Positions 34,601 through 46,600 of a stretch of DNA of 64,000 nucleotides are shown here, piece by piece. The stretch lies in the NCBI RefSeq assembly GCF_014633365.1, contig NC_068352.1:23283310-23347309 (forward strand), given 5' to 3'. A program made the translations under genes and the position numbers. The notes beneath the pieces were generated by a model. It did no database searches. It saw nothing but the letters and a program-made list of their open reading frames with translations, and was not told the origin of the DNA. Each line of letters begins with the position of its first letter. Position 1 is the stretch's first letter. This DNA is from Diospyros lotus. Taxonomy: Eukaryota > Streptophyta > Magnoliopsida > Ericales > Ebenaceae.

Positions 34601-37600
34601 TTCCGGGAACTTTCCTGTGCTCGAATGCAACCATACCGCCGGACTAGGGGGCATGGAGCGTTCGGAGCAAGAAGAAGCACAAGTAGATGGATATGCGACA
34701 GGGCGAGGGGAACAAGTCCCACATACAGCGCTCGCTAACCAGGAACAACACTCATTTGGACAGTCTTCAATTCCAAATAGAAACCTCGTGGGAACCTCGG
34801 TAAATCTTATCACTTTGAAGATACTTTGACTATTTTTTCGTGAATATTCATCGGGATTCGGGACTGACTTTGGCATAAGAGGGCCTTCGTGGGGAAGATT
34901 CTCGCGAGCCTTCTAACCTATTTTCTCAGCATTAACAGGGCCGAATCCTTGTGGCGAAGCTAGCGGCAAAGCTTATGGCGAACCTAACGGCGAAGCTAGC
35001 GGCGAATCCTTGTAGCGAAGCTAGCGGCGAATCCTTCGCTAGAAGCTAGCGGCGAATCCTTGTAGCGAAGCTTGCAGCAAAGCTTGTGGCGAAGCTAGCG
35101 GCGAATCCTTGTAGCGAAGCTTGCGACAAAGCTTGTGGCGAACCTAGCGGCAAAGCTTGTGGCGAAGCTAGCGGCGAAGCCTTGTGGCGAACCTTGTGGC
35201 GAAGCTAGTGACAAGACCTTGTGGCGAAGCTAGTGGCGAAGCTAGCGGCAAGACCTTGTGGCGAAGCTTGTGGCGAACCTCGTGGCGAAGCTAGCGGCAA
35301 AGCTTGTGGCGAAGCTAGCGGCGAATCCTTGTGGCGAAGCTAGCGGCGAAGCCTTGTGGCGAAGCTAGTGGCAAGACCTTGTGGCAAAGCTAGTGGCAAG
35401 ACCTTGTGGCGAAGCTAGGGGCAAAGCTAGCGGCAAGACCTTGTGGCGAAGCTTGTGGCAAAGCTTGTAGCGAACCTCGTGGCGAACCTAGCGGCAAAGC
35501 TTGCGGCGAAGTTAGCGGTAAATCCTTGCGGCGAGCATCCTAACGGCAACCTCCCTTGAGGCAACATCTCTTACAGCAACCTAACTTCACCCGACACCGA
35601 GCTCGAGTGGACCCCACATCACCAAATTTTAATTGTTGTATTTTGGCAACAACAGCAATGCTACTAAAGTTGCATATAAAACACCTGTGGAAAGTAGCCA
35701 GCCCATGGAAACTTTGCACCTCAGTGAGAGTTTTCGGGGTTGGCACTCTGATGGCTCGAATCTTTTCTTCATCTACTTGTATCCCTCCAGCACTGACAAT
35801 AAAGCCCAAGAATAGAAGTTTATTTGTCATGAAATTGCACTTTTTCAAGTTTCACATGCAACTTATTCTTCGACAAGATTGTTAGTAGTTTCCTAAAGTG
35901 CGAGAAGTGCTCTTCCTCATATTGACTTATAAATTAGGATATCATCAAAATACACAACCACAATTTTTTCAAAAAAAGGTTTCAATAGCTAGTTCATCAA
36001 TCTCATGAACGTGCTTGAGGGTGCTAGTCAACCTAAATGGCATCACCAACCACTCATACAACCCTTCCTTAGTCTCGAAGGTTGTTTCCCACTCATCTCC
36101 TGGTCTAATTCGAATTTGATGCCATCCACTCCTCAAGTCTAATTTTAAAAACCACTTAGCACCATGTAATCTGTCCAACATGTAAATTAGTCTCGGAATT
36201 GGGAACTTGTACCCAACTGTTATGTTGTTAATTGCTCAGCTATTTATACACATCCTCCAACTACTATCTTTCTTCAGAGTCAACAGTGCTGAAATTGCAC
36301 AAGGACTCATGCTTTCTTGAATTTGGCCCTTTCTCAACAGCTTTTCCATTTTCCCTTCAAAACCTCACTCTCTTTTGGACTCATTCAGTAGTGGGGTAGG
36401 TTAGACAAACTAGCGTTAGGAATCAAATCAATGTGATGCTGAATATCTCGCACCAGTGGTGTACTCCATCAGGTAGGTCATTTGTCATTACTTCTTTAAA
36501 CTCCTCCAACAATGCTTTTACCGATTTGAAATACTCAACTAGTTCTTGCCCTGTTTCATTCAACAAAGCTTGTTTCACAATTGCTATATGCACCACCTTG
36601 GACTCTTTGATTACTTCCTCCATCTCTTGATCAGAATGGGCAATGGTAAGGAAGGTTTACCCCTCCACTTTAGAAGTTTTAGGACGAGGTGGTAGCAAAG
36701 TGTATTTTACTTCTCCCTTCTCGAGCCTTGTACACATTATTCCTCCTAAAATGTTGGGCATCCGCATCATGTTGCCAAGGTCTACCCAACAACATATGAC
36801 AAGCATCCATATCCACAATATCACAATAAACCTCATCACAATTTTTCCTAGGGAAAAAGGTACCTACAGAGTTTTGTCACATAGACCTTCTCAGTGGCTT
36901 TAATCCACTCAATAGTATAAGGAGCGACATGTTTCTCAACTAGCAACCACAAGCTCTCCATCGTCTATCTCCCTATAATGTTCTCCTCGCTGCCACTATC
37001 AATGATAACATCAAACACCCAATCCTTGATGGTACACTTGGTTCAGAACAATTGACAACGCTAGCTAGGATCTTTCGTCTTAGGTGCCAGCATTGTTCGT
37101 CATACCACATAGCTCAAAATAGTATCATCATGGTCATCTTTGTACTTGATATCCTCTCCATCGGGGCTACAGATCTCGGCACCATCTTCCTCTTCACCTT
37201 GTTTAACCACGTGGACTGTCTTCTTTTGAGGACATTCGTTTGATTGATGTCCTGGTTGGTTACACCTAAACACTTTCTTGATGTAGGTCTTGCCTAGGGG
37301 CTAAACCCTTTTTGTGCCTCCTTCACTTATGTAACCTTCTACTTACCTACAGCTTTATCCTCCCTATATCAGTCAACACGGACTTGATTTCCTTGGGATT
37401 GTGCTATACTGTCTTTACTAGTAATTTCTTTGTACTAATCAACATACATCTTACATGAATAATCAGTTCACCCCTTTTCTTGCAACATCAACTCTGCCTT
37501 CAACGCCGTATTCTTGGTGCAAGCTAAAGTTAGTAGCACCTGTACCCCTATATGGTCTTTGATTGCAGCCTTCAAACCTTCTAGGTACCTAAGCACCTGA

Positions 37601-40600
37601 TGTCCCTCACTTTCTCTTAAGTCATTCCACTCGGATAGCCTCATAAATTCAGCGGTATATTCATGAACAGTTAGTTGTCCTTATTGACATCTTTGATATT
37701 GTTGAAACAAAATCTGATCATAGTCAGGAGGAAGAAAATCTCTTTCTAATAGTTCTTCATTCGGTACCAGGTTTGGATTGGAGGTTTACCCTCTCTTTCG
37801 TTTTGGCTCTACTCTCTATTCCACCAGGTGAAAATACCCTCGTTTAATTGACACGCCACCAACTTTAGTCTCCTATCTTCAGGTATTTCCATATATTCAA
37901 AGAACCTGTCAATTTTAGCAATCCAGACTAGGAATTCTTCGATATTTAGGTTACTACTTAAGTATGGAATGTCTACCTTCAACCTAAACTCATCTTTGTC
38001 CTTGTAAGCGTTTCTTTAGTGACCTCGATTGTATTGATTATTCCTATGATAATCTCTCATAGGTTCCTCCAGGGCTTCATCTTCTGTATCATCATCAAAG
38101 GCAGGCTGCCTTTGTTGATTTTCAAGACCAAGTCTGCTGAAATGACTACTGCACACACGAGCAACTTCATCTCTTGCAGGTAGCGTCTCATTTTCTTAAT
38201 CTCTATTGGCACTTAAGGCTAAGGCATTTGGGCGATGTGCCATCTCTTCGAAACGCCTCTCTAAGCACTGGAATTGGAGATCTATTTTGTTCTCCATGGC
38301 CTTCAATGTTGCCTCAAGATTTGAGGCCTCAGTTCCCCGATCGCCGCCGAGGGAACTGTCACTGCCAATGTTGTCATCACCAGCAATCGGATTGAGGGAG
38401 CTTGCTTGCTCTGATACCAACTAATGCAGCGTAGGAATCAATGTTAACCAGTTTCATGTTGAAACTGAGGACGAAACCGAATTTAGAAGAAAAAATTTGA
38501 TATTATTCAAAAGCTACTCTCTAATACTTAGAACAAGAATATTTATAGGCTAATCTTAAACCTTAATTCACCATAATAAGGAAATCCTAGTTGAATCAGG
38601 AAAAGAAAAATAAACGTCAAATCCTAATTGAAGTAGGATACATAAAAAACCAAATCTTAATTGAGGTAGGAAACTTGGAAAACCCTAAAATTGAAAGGGC
38701 TTATTGGGCTTCTTTCAAACTCTTTTGGACTAGGTTTTGCTTGGCTATTTGGTCCAAATAGACACTTGCAAGATGTTTCACATCAGTGACTTACAAAAGG
38801 AGGGTTATATGGAGCAACCGCTTGACTTCATTGTTCAAAGGGAGTCTAGGTAGGTATGTCATCTACGGACATCCTTTTATGGCCTTAAACAATCTCCTTG
38901 ATCTTGGTTTGGAAAGTTTAGTTTAGTTGTCATGAAGTTTGGGCTAAGTCTGAGTGGAGTTGATCATTCAATTTTTTATCGCTCTAAATCTAGTTGTCAC
39001 ATTCTTCTGGTGGTGTATGTGGATGACATTGTTATTATTGGGGATGACGATGCGGGCATCATTGAGTTGAAATCACATCCCCAAATGACACTTTCAAACT
39101 AAGGATTTGGGTCACCTGAAATATTTTTTGGGTATTAAAAAGGCACGATCAAAGACTAGTATCTATAACTCAGAGAAAATATGTGTTGGATATGCCTGAA
39201 GAAATAAGGATGCTCAAATGCAAGCCATTAGATACTCATGGATGCAAATATCAAGTTGTTACTAGGAAAGGGGGAGTCTATTTTTTTACCTTGGGCGCTA
39301 ACGCTGTTTAGTTGGCAAACTTAACTACCCTACAATCACTCGTCTTGATATTTCAATTGTAGTCAATGTAGTAAGTCAACTTCTGGATTCACCTTGTGAC
39401 AACCACTAAGACGCAATGATCGTATCCTTCGTTATATTAAAGGTGCCCTTGGTCGTGGTATATTGTATAAAGATCATGGTCATAGCCAGATCGTGGGATA
39501 CATTGATGCTAATTGGGTAGGCTCTCCTAGTGACAGACAATCCACATTTGGATATTGTGTATTTGTTGGTGGCAACCTAGTGTCTAGGAAAAAGGAAGAA
39601 ACAAAGTGTTGTCACCAGATCTAGCACAGAGGCTTAATATAGAGCCATGGCGCTAGCAAGGTGTGAGTTGACATGGTTGAAACAACTAGTTGGGGAGTTT
39701 GGAGTAATTCAAATGAAGTTTATGCAGTTAATGTGTGACAATTAGGTTGCAATATATATTGCCTCTAACCTCGTGTTCTATGACAAAACCAGTACATTGA
39801 AATTGACCATCACTTTATCAGAGAAAAGTTTCTTTCTGGAGATGTTGTCACCACATTAGTGGGTTGTCATGACAAGTTAGCTGATTTGTCACTAAGTCTC
39901 TCAGAGGTACTCATGTGAGTTACATATACACAAAGCTAGGCATGTTCAATATCTATGCTCCAACTTAAGAGTGAGTGTTAAGATACATTTGTCTATGGTA
40001 TCTCTACAATATAGTAACCATATATCTTGTTGAGATATGATTTATATATATTATCTCTATAATATAGTAACCATATATCTTGAGTTATATAGAATATATG
40101 TATGATATAGAGAATATATGTAGGATATATAATTTCCTTTTTTAGTAATCTAATTTCATGTATATAAAGGTTGTACATACCATTCAACGGTGAAGGGAAA
40201 ATATACATCATTCTATCACATTAACCAATAAATATCTTAGGGAAATAGTGCACGATCCATCAATAACAAACATTGAAATAGAAATTAGTAACATAATCCA
40301 TCCATACTTCACTATCCATCTTAATGAATCTTGAGGAACTAAATTGAATATTCTTCAAAATATTTTTAGGGAAAAAATATATCATGCACTAAGCTCATCA
40401 TACCCATATCAGGATACATGAGAAGTCATGAAGTATGTTCTTACCATTCCCCATTTGAAAGAAAAGTCAGTCCATTGGGGGACAAGAAAGTTGCTGTTTC
40501 TCCAATAACTGAAAAAGGGGGAAAATACAGAGGGGGAGATATGTCCATTAGATAAATACAAAACTAACAAAGTTTTCACACAAGACAAAATAGAATATGT

Positions 40601-43600
40601 TGCAATTGTAAACAAAATATTACAGTGCACGTGAAGCAAAGGTACCAGATCCCCCACACCCCCTGCCCCCCCCCCCCCCCCCAAAAAAAATATATATATA
40701 TATAAATAAATAAATAAATAAAATAAAAGCCAAAAAATTAAGTTAATGAAAGCTCTGCTGCTGAATTTTGGGGGTTTGGAATGGGTTTAGGAGGGGAACA
40801 ACTTTCAATCATGAGCCTGCTTCCTTCTTCATACAGGTAGGCCCTGCCTAAGGAGAGGGCCAGCCAACAGGCCCTTCCAATTAATTTGAGTCCTAGAAAA
40901 TGCAGCTCCATCTTTCTAAAGTGCTAAAGTCTCAAGAGTAATAAGCTCAGAAGCCCCAGTTCTGCTTCTTTCAGCCTGGGTCATTGTTGTTGAAGATAGG
41001 CTGCCTAACTACAGAAATGGGCTGGGCTTTTGATATAAGCTCCAACACTATTCCTTGCTTGAGTATTATGGGTTGGGACACTTCAAGGATGGGTCCTCTC
41101 CTGTTTTCCAGTGTTTTGATCTGTTTGAAGAACTCAGAGGTGGCAAGAGGACTGATTGGGCAGAGAAGATGGGACTGCTTTCGGTTGGCTCTTGTTTTGG
41201 GAGATGTCAGGGATCTGTCTATGCTACATATAGGGGTTTTTAACTTGGGGGATTTTGATGAAAAGAAGTTCCCAGGAGGAATGTCTATTGGTTCTGATCA
41301 GGATTTACCTTCCCTAAATCCCAGTTGCTACCCCTGGGTGGAAAGATCTTCCTCCATCATAGTACTTGCTCAGGTGGTTCTGCTCAGTGATAGATATGAG
41401 TTCTTAATCCAGAGTTGTTGTAGCAGAGTTCTGGGCCAAGATGCTTCCCTTGACTAGGACTCTCCAGAATGATTCATGTAGACATGAATGCTCAGGTCAT
41501 CTTTGTTGAGTTATATGGTTTTAGTTTAGGGTTAATCCTATGATAGAGCCCATGGCCCATGGCCCATTGTATTTATATATATATAGGTGTATAGTCTATA
41601 GATTTAATTAAGTGGTTTTATACATATTAAAAGCTAGGTTTATTTCCTAAGCTTCACATGGTATCAAAGCCAAAACACAAACCCTAGTTTTTAATACAAA
41701 CCCTAGCAGCCACCATACAAACCCTAGCCGCCGCCGCCCACATCACCGACGAACACCGTCGGTCGCGTCGCCATCGATCGCCGCAGCTTGCCGTGCCACC
41801 GCCGTCGCCACCCACTGCATTTCTACCGCGTGCGCTACTGGTCAACTGCGGTCTTCACCGTCCGGCCACTGATCACGCACACCACCACAGCCATTGCGTT
41901 TGCCGGCCTCCGATCTGTTGACTCGGAGGATCGTCGTCGTTGCCTGCCGCCATGCGCCGCCTCTCTCGCACTGTTCACAGAGACATTTTTGCTCCGATCT
42001 CTCTCACCAGTGCTTCGATCACAACGCCGTCTTCACCATTGGACTCGTCTCCTTCAGTCCATCTCAGCCCAGGTGGTTTCGTCGCCATCCGCGGCTGCCG
42101 GTCAAGGGCATCCGCCATCTGCCGTCGCTCCAGCGTACCTGTTCTCTGTGTTGGATCATCCAGCCTTTATTTTTTGGTTTATTTAACCCTTTGGTTTCAG
42201 ATCTGTTGATCTTGTAGGGCTCCCTTTTATCCAACATGGCTGGTACTAGTAAATTTGGCTCATTTTATGGTATTTTGTCTCCCTCTCCAGCTATTGCTAC
42301 TGAGAAGTTGATGGGTAGTTCCAATTACATCTCTTGGTCCAAGGCGGTTGAACTATGGTGTATGGGTCAAGGCTTACAGGATCATCTAACTACCAAGGTC
42401 GAGAATGTGACCACAAACAAACCCGAGTGGCAAAGAGCTGATGCTCTGTTGTGCAGTCTCCTGCAGCAGTCAATTGATCCCTCTCTTCATCCGATCTATA
42501 CTAACTATACCACGTGCTGTGAATTGTTGGCTCAGGCCAAGGCGTTATACACTAATGACATTCAACACCTGTATTCAGTGGTGTCTAATCTGCTCAGTTT
42601 ATGACAACAGGGTTTGACTCTTCCTGATTTTCTTAGTCAGATGGCCTCTATTAAAGCTGAATTTAACTCCTTGTTACCTGCTGGTAAGACTGTTGCAGCG
42701 GATCTAACTCCGCGGGATAAGTTCTTCATGGTGTGTACTCTTGCTGCCATTGATCCTGAGCTTGCTCTTGTTCGTGATCAGATTCTTGCTAGTCCTACTG
42801 TACCTACTATGGATGAAGTGTATTCTCGTCTTCTTCGGGTTTCATCTGTTCCTACGATGCCTCCCTCTTCTGCAGGTGATGATTCAGTCATGGCTTCTCA
42901 GGTTCAGAGTAGTGGCGACCAGGGCGGAGATCGTGGTAATCGGGGCAAACGCCCCAAGTGTAACTATTGTCACAAGTGGGGGCATACTAAGGAACAGTGT
43001 TATAAGTTGTATGGCCGCCCTCTTCGTGTTAATGTTGCTCATGATGATGGTTCTCGATCTGAGTCCTTTGATGGTCATCCACTGCAATCTGTCATTCTCA
43101 CTGGGGCTGACTATGATGAGTATCTCAAGTATAAGACGTCCCAGCAAACCTCATCCACAGTTGCTTTTGTCGCCCACTCTGGTGATTCCACTGCCTGTCT
43201 CGCTCAGTCATCCTCTTTGGGACCATGGGTCCTGGACTCAGGTGCTTCTAACCATATCTCTGGTAATCCCCATTTGTTCTCTCATTTTACTAATTCTATT
43301 TCTTTACCTTCTGTAACATTAGCCAATGGGTCCAAAGCGGTTGCTAAAGCTATTGGCACTGCCAAACCCTTACCTTCTCTGCCTTTAGATTATGTCCTTT
43401 ATCTTCCTCATTGTCCCTTTAATCTTGTCTCTGTTAGTAAACTTACGTGTGCCTTAAATTGTTCTATCACCTTTGATGATCATTCTATTACTATCCAGGA
43501 TTGCGGTACGGGACAGATGATTGGCGTCGGATGTGAGTCGCAGGGTCTCTATCATCTTAACCTTCCTGCATTGCCTATTGCTTACTCGGTGACTGAGTCT

Positions 43601-46600
43601 CCTGCTCTTCTCCACAATCGTTTGGGACATCCTAGTTTGGCTAAGTTTCAGAAGATGATCCCCAGTTTATCTAGTTTGTTGCTTTTCATTGTGAGTCTTG
43701 TCAACTTAGAAAACAGTCTCGCACTTCTTTTCCAAACTATGTCAATAATCGGGCTGTGTCCCCTGTTTGCTTTAGTTCATTCTGATGTCTGGGTTCCTAG
43801 TCGTGTCGTGTCTGTTTTGGGTTTTCAATATTTTGTAACGTTTATCGACGATTATTCTCGTTGCACATGATTATATTTAATGAAAAATCGTTTTGAGTTA
43901 TTCTCAATTTTTGAATCCTTTTGTGCTGAAATCAAAACGCAATTTCATACCTCTGTCCAAGTATTGCGCAGTGACAATGCCCCTGAGTATTTTTCTATTC
44001 CCTTTACTACCTTTATGTCTTCTCAAGGGATCTTGCATCAATCGTCTTGTGCATATACACCACAGCAGAATGGAGTTGTTGAGCGTAAAAACAGACATTT
44101 GATTGAAACTGCTCGCACTCTTATTCTACATCATCATGTCCCCTTTCGCTTTTGGGCTGAAGCTATCCTTGCTGCTTGCTATCTCATTAATAGGATGCCC
44201 TCATCGGTTCTTCAGCACCAGATTCCTCACTCTCTCTTGTTTCTTGATCAACCATTATATATTCTTCCTCCACGTGTCTTTGGTTGCATCTGTTTTGTCC
44301 ATAATCTGTCTCCTAGTCATGATAAATTGTCTGCTCGGTCCATCAAGTGCATTTTTCTTGGTTACTCTCACCTTCAGAAGGGTTATCGGTGTTATTCTCC
44401 TGACACTCGCCGCTATTTTCTTTCGGCGGATGTCTCCTTCTTTGAGTCATCTCCTTTCTACTCTTCGCCTCATTTCGAGTGTCAACCCATTTTTGAGGCC
44501 ATCCCTCTTCCTGCGAGTCCTCATGCTCCTATTCTCCCTGTTCCTTCTTCTACCCCATTGCAAGTTTATCACCGACGTCATCAGCCTCGGTCTCCTCTCG
44601 GTGGAGATGTTGCTCCTGCGCCTTCTCCCGCATCTTCTACTACTTTAGCGACTCCTGCTACCTCACATCCTGCTCCAATCTCTCCACCTACCGCGATCTT
44701 GCCTTCTGAGGATTTGCTTCCTATTGCCTTTCGGAAAGGTACCCGTTCTTCTCGCAATCCTCACCCCATTTATAATTTTCTTAGCTATCACCGTCTCTCG
44801 TCTCTTTTTTGTGCTTTGTGTCTTCCTTATCCTCTGTTTCAGTACCTAAAACTGTTAGTGAGGCACTTTCTGATCCGGGGTGGCGATAAGCAATGGTGGA
44901 TGAGATGACTACTTTGCATTCCAATGGCACTTGGGATTTGGTTCCTTTACCCCCAGGGAAATCTCTTGTCGGCTGTCGGTGGATCTATACTATCAAGGTG
45001 GGTCCTGATGGGCAGGTTGATCGCCTCAAGGCTCGTTTGGTTGCTAAAGGGTATACTCAGGTTTATGGCCTTGACTATGGTGACACTTTTTTTCCTGTTG
45101 CTAAGATGTCATCTGTGCGTTTGTTTCTCTCTATAGCAGCTATGCGCCACTGGCCGTTGTATCAACTGGACATTAAGAATGCCTTGTTACATGGTGAGCT
45201 TCAGGAGGAGATTTATATGGAGCAACCTCCTGGGTTTGTTGCAGAGGGGGAGTCTGGGCAGGTATGTAAACTCCGTTGCTCACTATATGGGTTGAAGCAG
45301 TCTCCTCTAGCCTGGTTTGGTCGTTTCAGTGCTGTCATTCAAGACTTTGGTATGACTCGTAGTGAGTCTGATCATTCGGTTTTTTATACACACACATCAC
45401 AGGGGAGGTATATATATTTGGTTGTCTATGTGGATGATATTGTTATTACCGGTGATGATTAGGATAGTATTATTCAGTTGAAGAAACATCTTTTCCATCA
45501 TTTTCAGACTAAGGACTTGGGGTTACTTAAATACTTTCTTGGCATAAAAGTTGCTCAGTCCAATTCTGGTATTGTTATCTCTCAACGGAAGTATGTGTTA
45601 GACATTTTGGAAGAAACTGGGATGCTTGATTGTAAACCTATAGATTCTCCTATGGACCCTAATGTAAAGCTCTTACCAGGACAGGGGGAGCCTCTTGCTG
45701 ATCTTGGAAGATACCGCAGGCTAGTCGAAAAACTTAATTATCTCACTATCACTCACCCAGATATTTCTTTCTCAGTCAGTGTTGTCAGTCAATTTTTACA
45801 GTCTCCTTGTGATAGCCATTGGGATGCGGTAGTCCGGATTCTCAAGTATATTAAGGGAGCTCCAGGTGGAGGACTATTGTATGAGGACAGAGGTCATACT
45901 CGAGTAGTCGGATATTCTGATGCTGATTGGGCAGGTTCTCCTTCTCACAGATGGTCTACTTCAGGATATTGTGTTCTGGTTGGAGGAAACCTAGCATCTT
46001 GGAAAAGTAAGAAGCAGGAGATTGTTGTTAGGTTGAGTGCCGAAGTAGAATATCGTGCTATGGCCTTGGCAACGTGTGAATTTATCTGGTTAAAACAATT
46101 GCTTCAGGAGCTCAAGTTTGGGGAGATATCACATATGAGATTAATTTGCGACAATCAAGCTGCATTACATATTGCTTCCAATCCAGTCTTTCATGAGAGG
46201 ACCAAACATATCGAGATAGATTGTCACTTCATTCGAGAGAAGATTTTATCTGGCTGTATTACCACAGATTTTGTCAATTCCAATGACCAGTTAGCAAATA
46301 TCTTCACTAAGTCTCTCAGGGGTCCTCGAATTGAGTATATGTGTTGCAAGCTTGGTGCATGTGATTTATATGCTCCAGCTTGATGGGGAGTGTTGAGTTA
46401 TATGGTTATAGTCTAGGGTTAATCCTATGATAGAGCCTATGGCCAATTGTATTTGTATATATATATAGGTGTATAGTCTATGGATTTAATTAAATGATTT
46501 TATACATATTAAAAGCTAGGTTTATTTCCTAAGCTTCACAATCTTCCTATCCATTCTCGTCTGACTGTTTCAACAGATGCTTGGCTGTCCCTATTTGATT

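Larger units (their letters stand above)
34155..35654 (+). mobile_element. TRIM-like element with palindromic LTR and 70-bp terminal inverted repeats
   Basis: 1500-bp insertion in G2 pol with 5-bp target duplications GCAAT (34150-34154 and 35655-35659). Its first 70 bp (34155-34224, from TGTTGTTGCC to GGGTGAAG) are a perfect inverse of its last 70 bp (35585-35654). A third copy, with two mismatches, at 34328-34397 closes a 243-bp left LTR that is itself a hairpin. Immediately after it is TTTGGCGCCGTCTGTGGGAA (34399-34418), the PBS type of Tat-like gypsy elements. The rest is a short gag-less interior and tandem repeats. TG...CA ends, 5-bp TSD and PBS point to an LTR retroelement, not a DNA transposon. 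Orientation is inferred from the PBS. Confidence 0.85.
33561..38782 (-). mobile_element. Ty3/gypsy element G2 (defective, 3' truncated)
   Basis: Minus strand. 5' LTR 38425 to about 38782, then the PBS TGGTATCAGAGCA (about 38420 downward), overlapped by the gag start [10 protein letters not shown]. Gag has [15 protein letters not shown] sequence. A zinc knuckle near 37215-37265 reads [11 protein letters not shown], with the first Cys replaced by Val. Protease [14 protein letters not shown] lies near 37000. RT has [15 protein letters not shown] (about 36150) and VVVYFDDIL (about 35940-35965), then [20 protein letters not shown]. RNase H has [20 protein letters not shown] and [10 protein letters not shown]. 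Integrase is cut almost at its start ([14 protein letters not shown]) and fused to the G3 LTR. A 1500-bp foreign element sits in the RT-RNase H connection. Confidence 0.85.
41504..46540 (+). mobile_element. Ty1/copia element C3 (nearly intact)
   Basis: 5037 bp with short LTRs (41504-41658 and 46391-46540), 5-bp target duplication ATCTT (41499-41503 and 46541-46545), PBS TGGTATCAAAGCC from 41659 and polypurine tract CTTGATGGGGAG before the 3' LTR. One gag-pol reading line with few breaks: TGA at 42602, frame change near 43680, TGA at 43868 (Trp in relatives), a frame shift near 44800 and TAG at 45460. It sits in a TPC1 intron, antisense to the gene. Confidence 0.95.

Noticed and set aside
34930..35530. 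Regularly repeated words resembling a CRISPR or satellite array
   Set aside because: Units are 12-13 bp, degenerate and without spacers, and lie inside a retroelement in plant DNA. It is a tandem expansion, not CRISPR.
40984..41457. 157-codon plus-strand open frame
   Set aside because: Long, but without any recognised domain and antisense to TPC1. Kept only as an uncharacterised segment, not called as a gene.
42741..43316. 191-codon open frame
   Set aside because: Shadow frame of C3 gag/protease, which carries the real zinc-finger and DSG motifs.
44103..44648. 181-codon open frame
   Set aside because: Shadow frame of C3 integrase.
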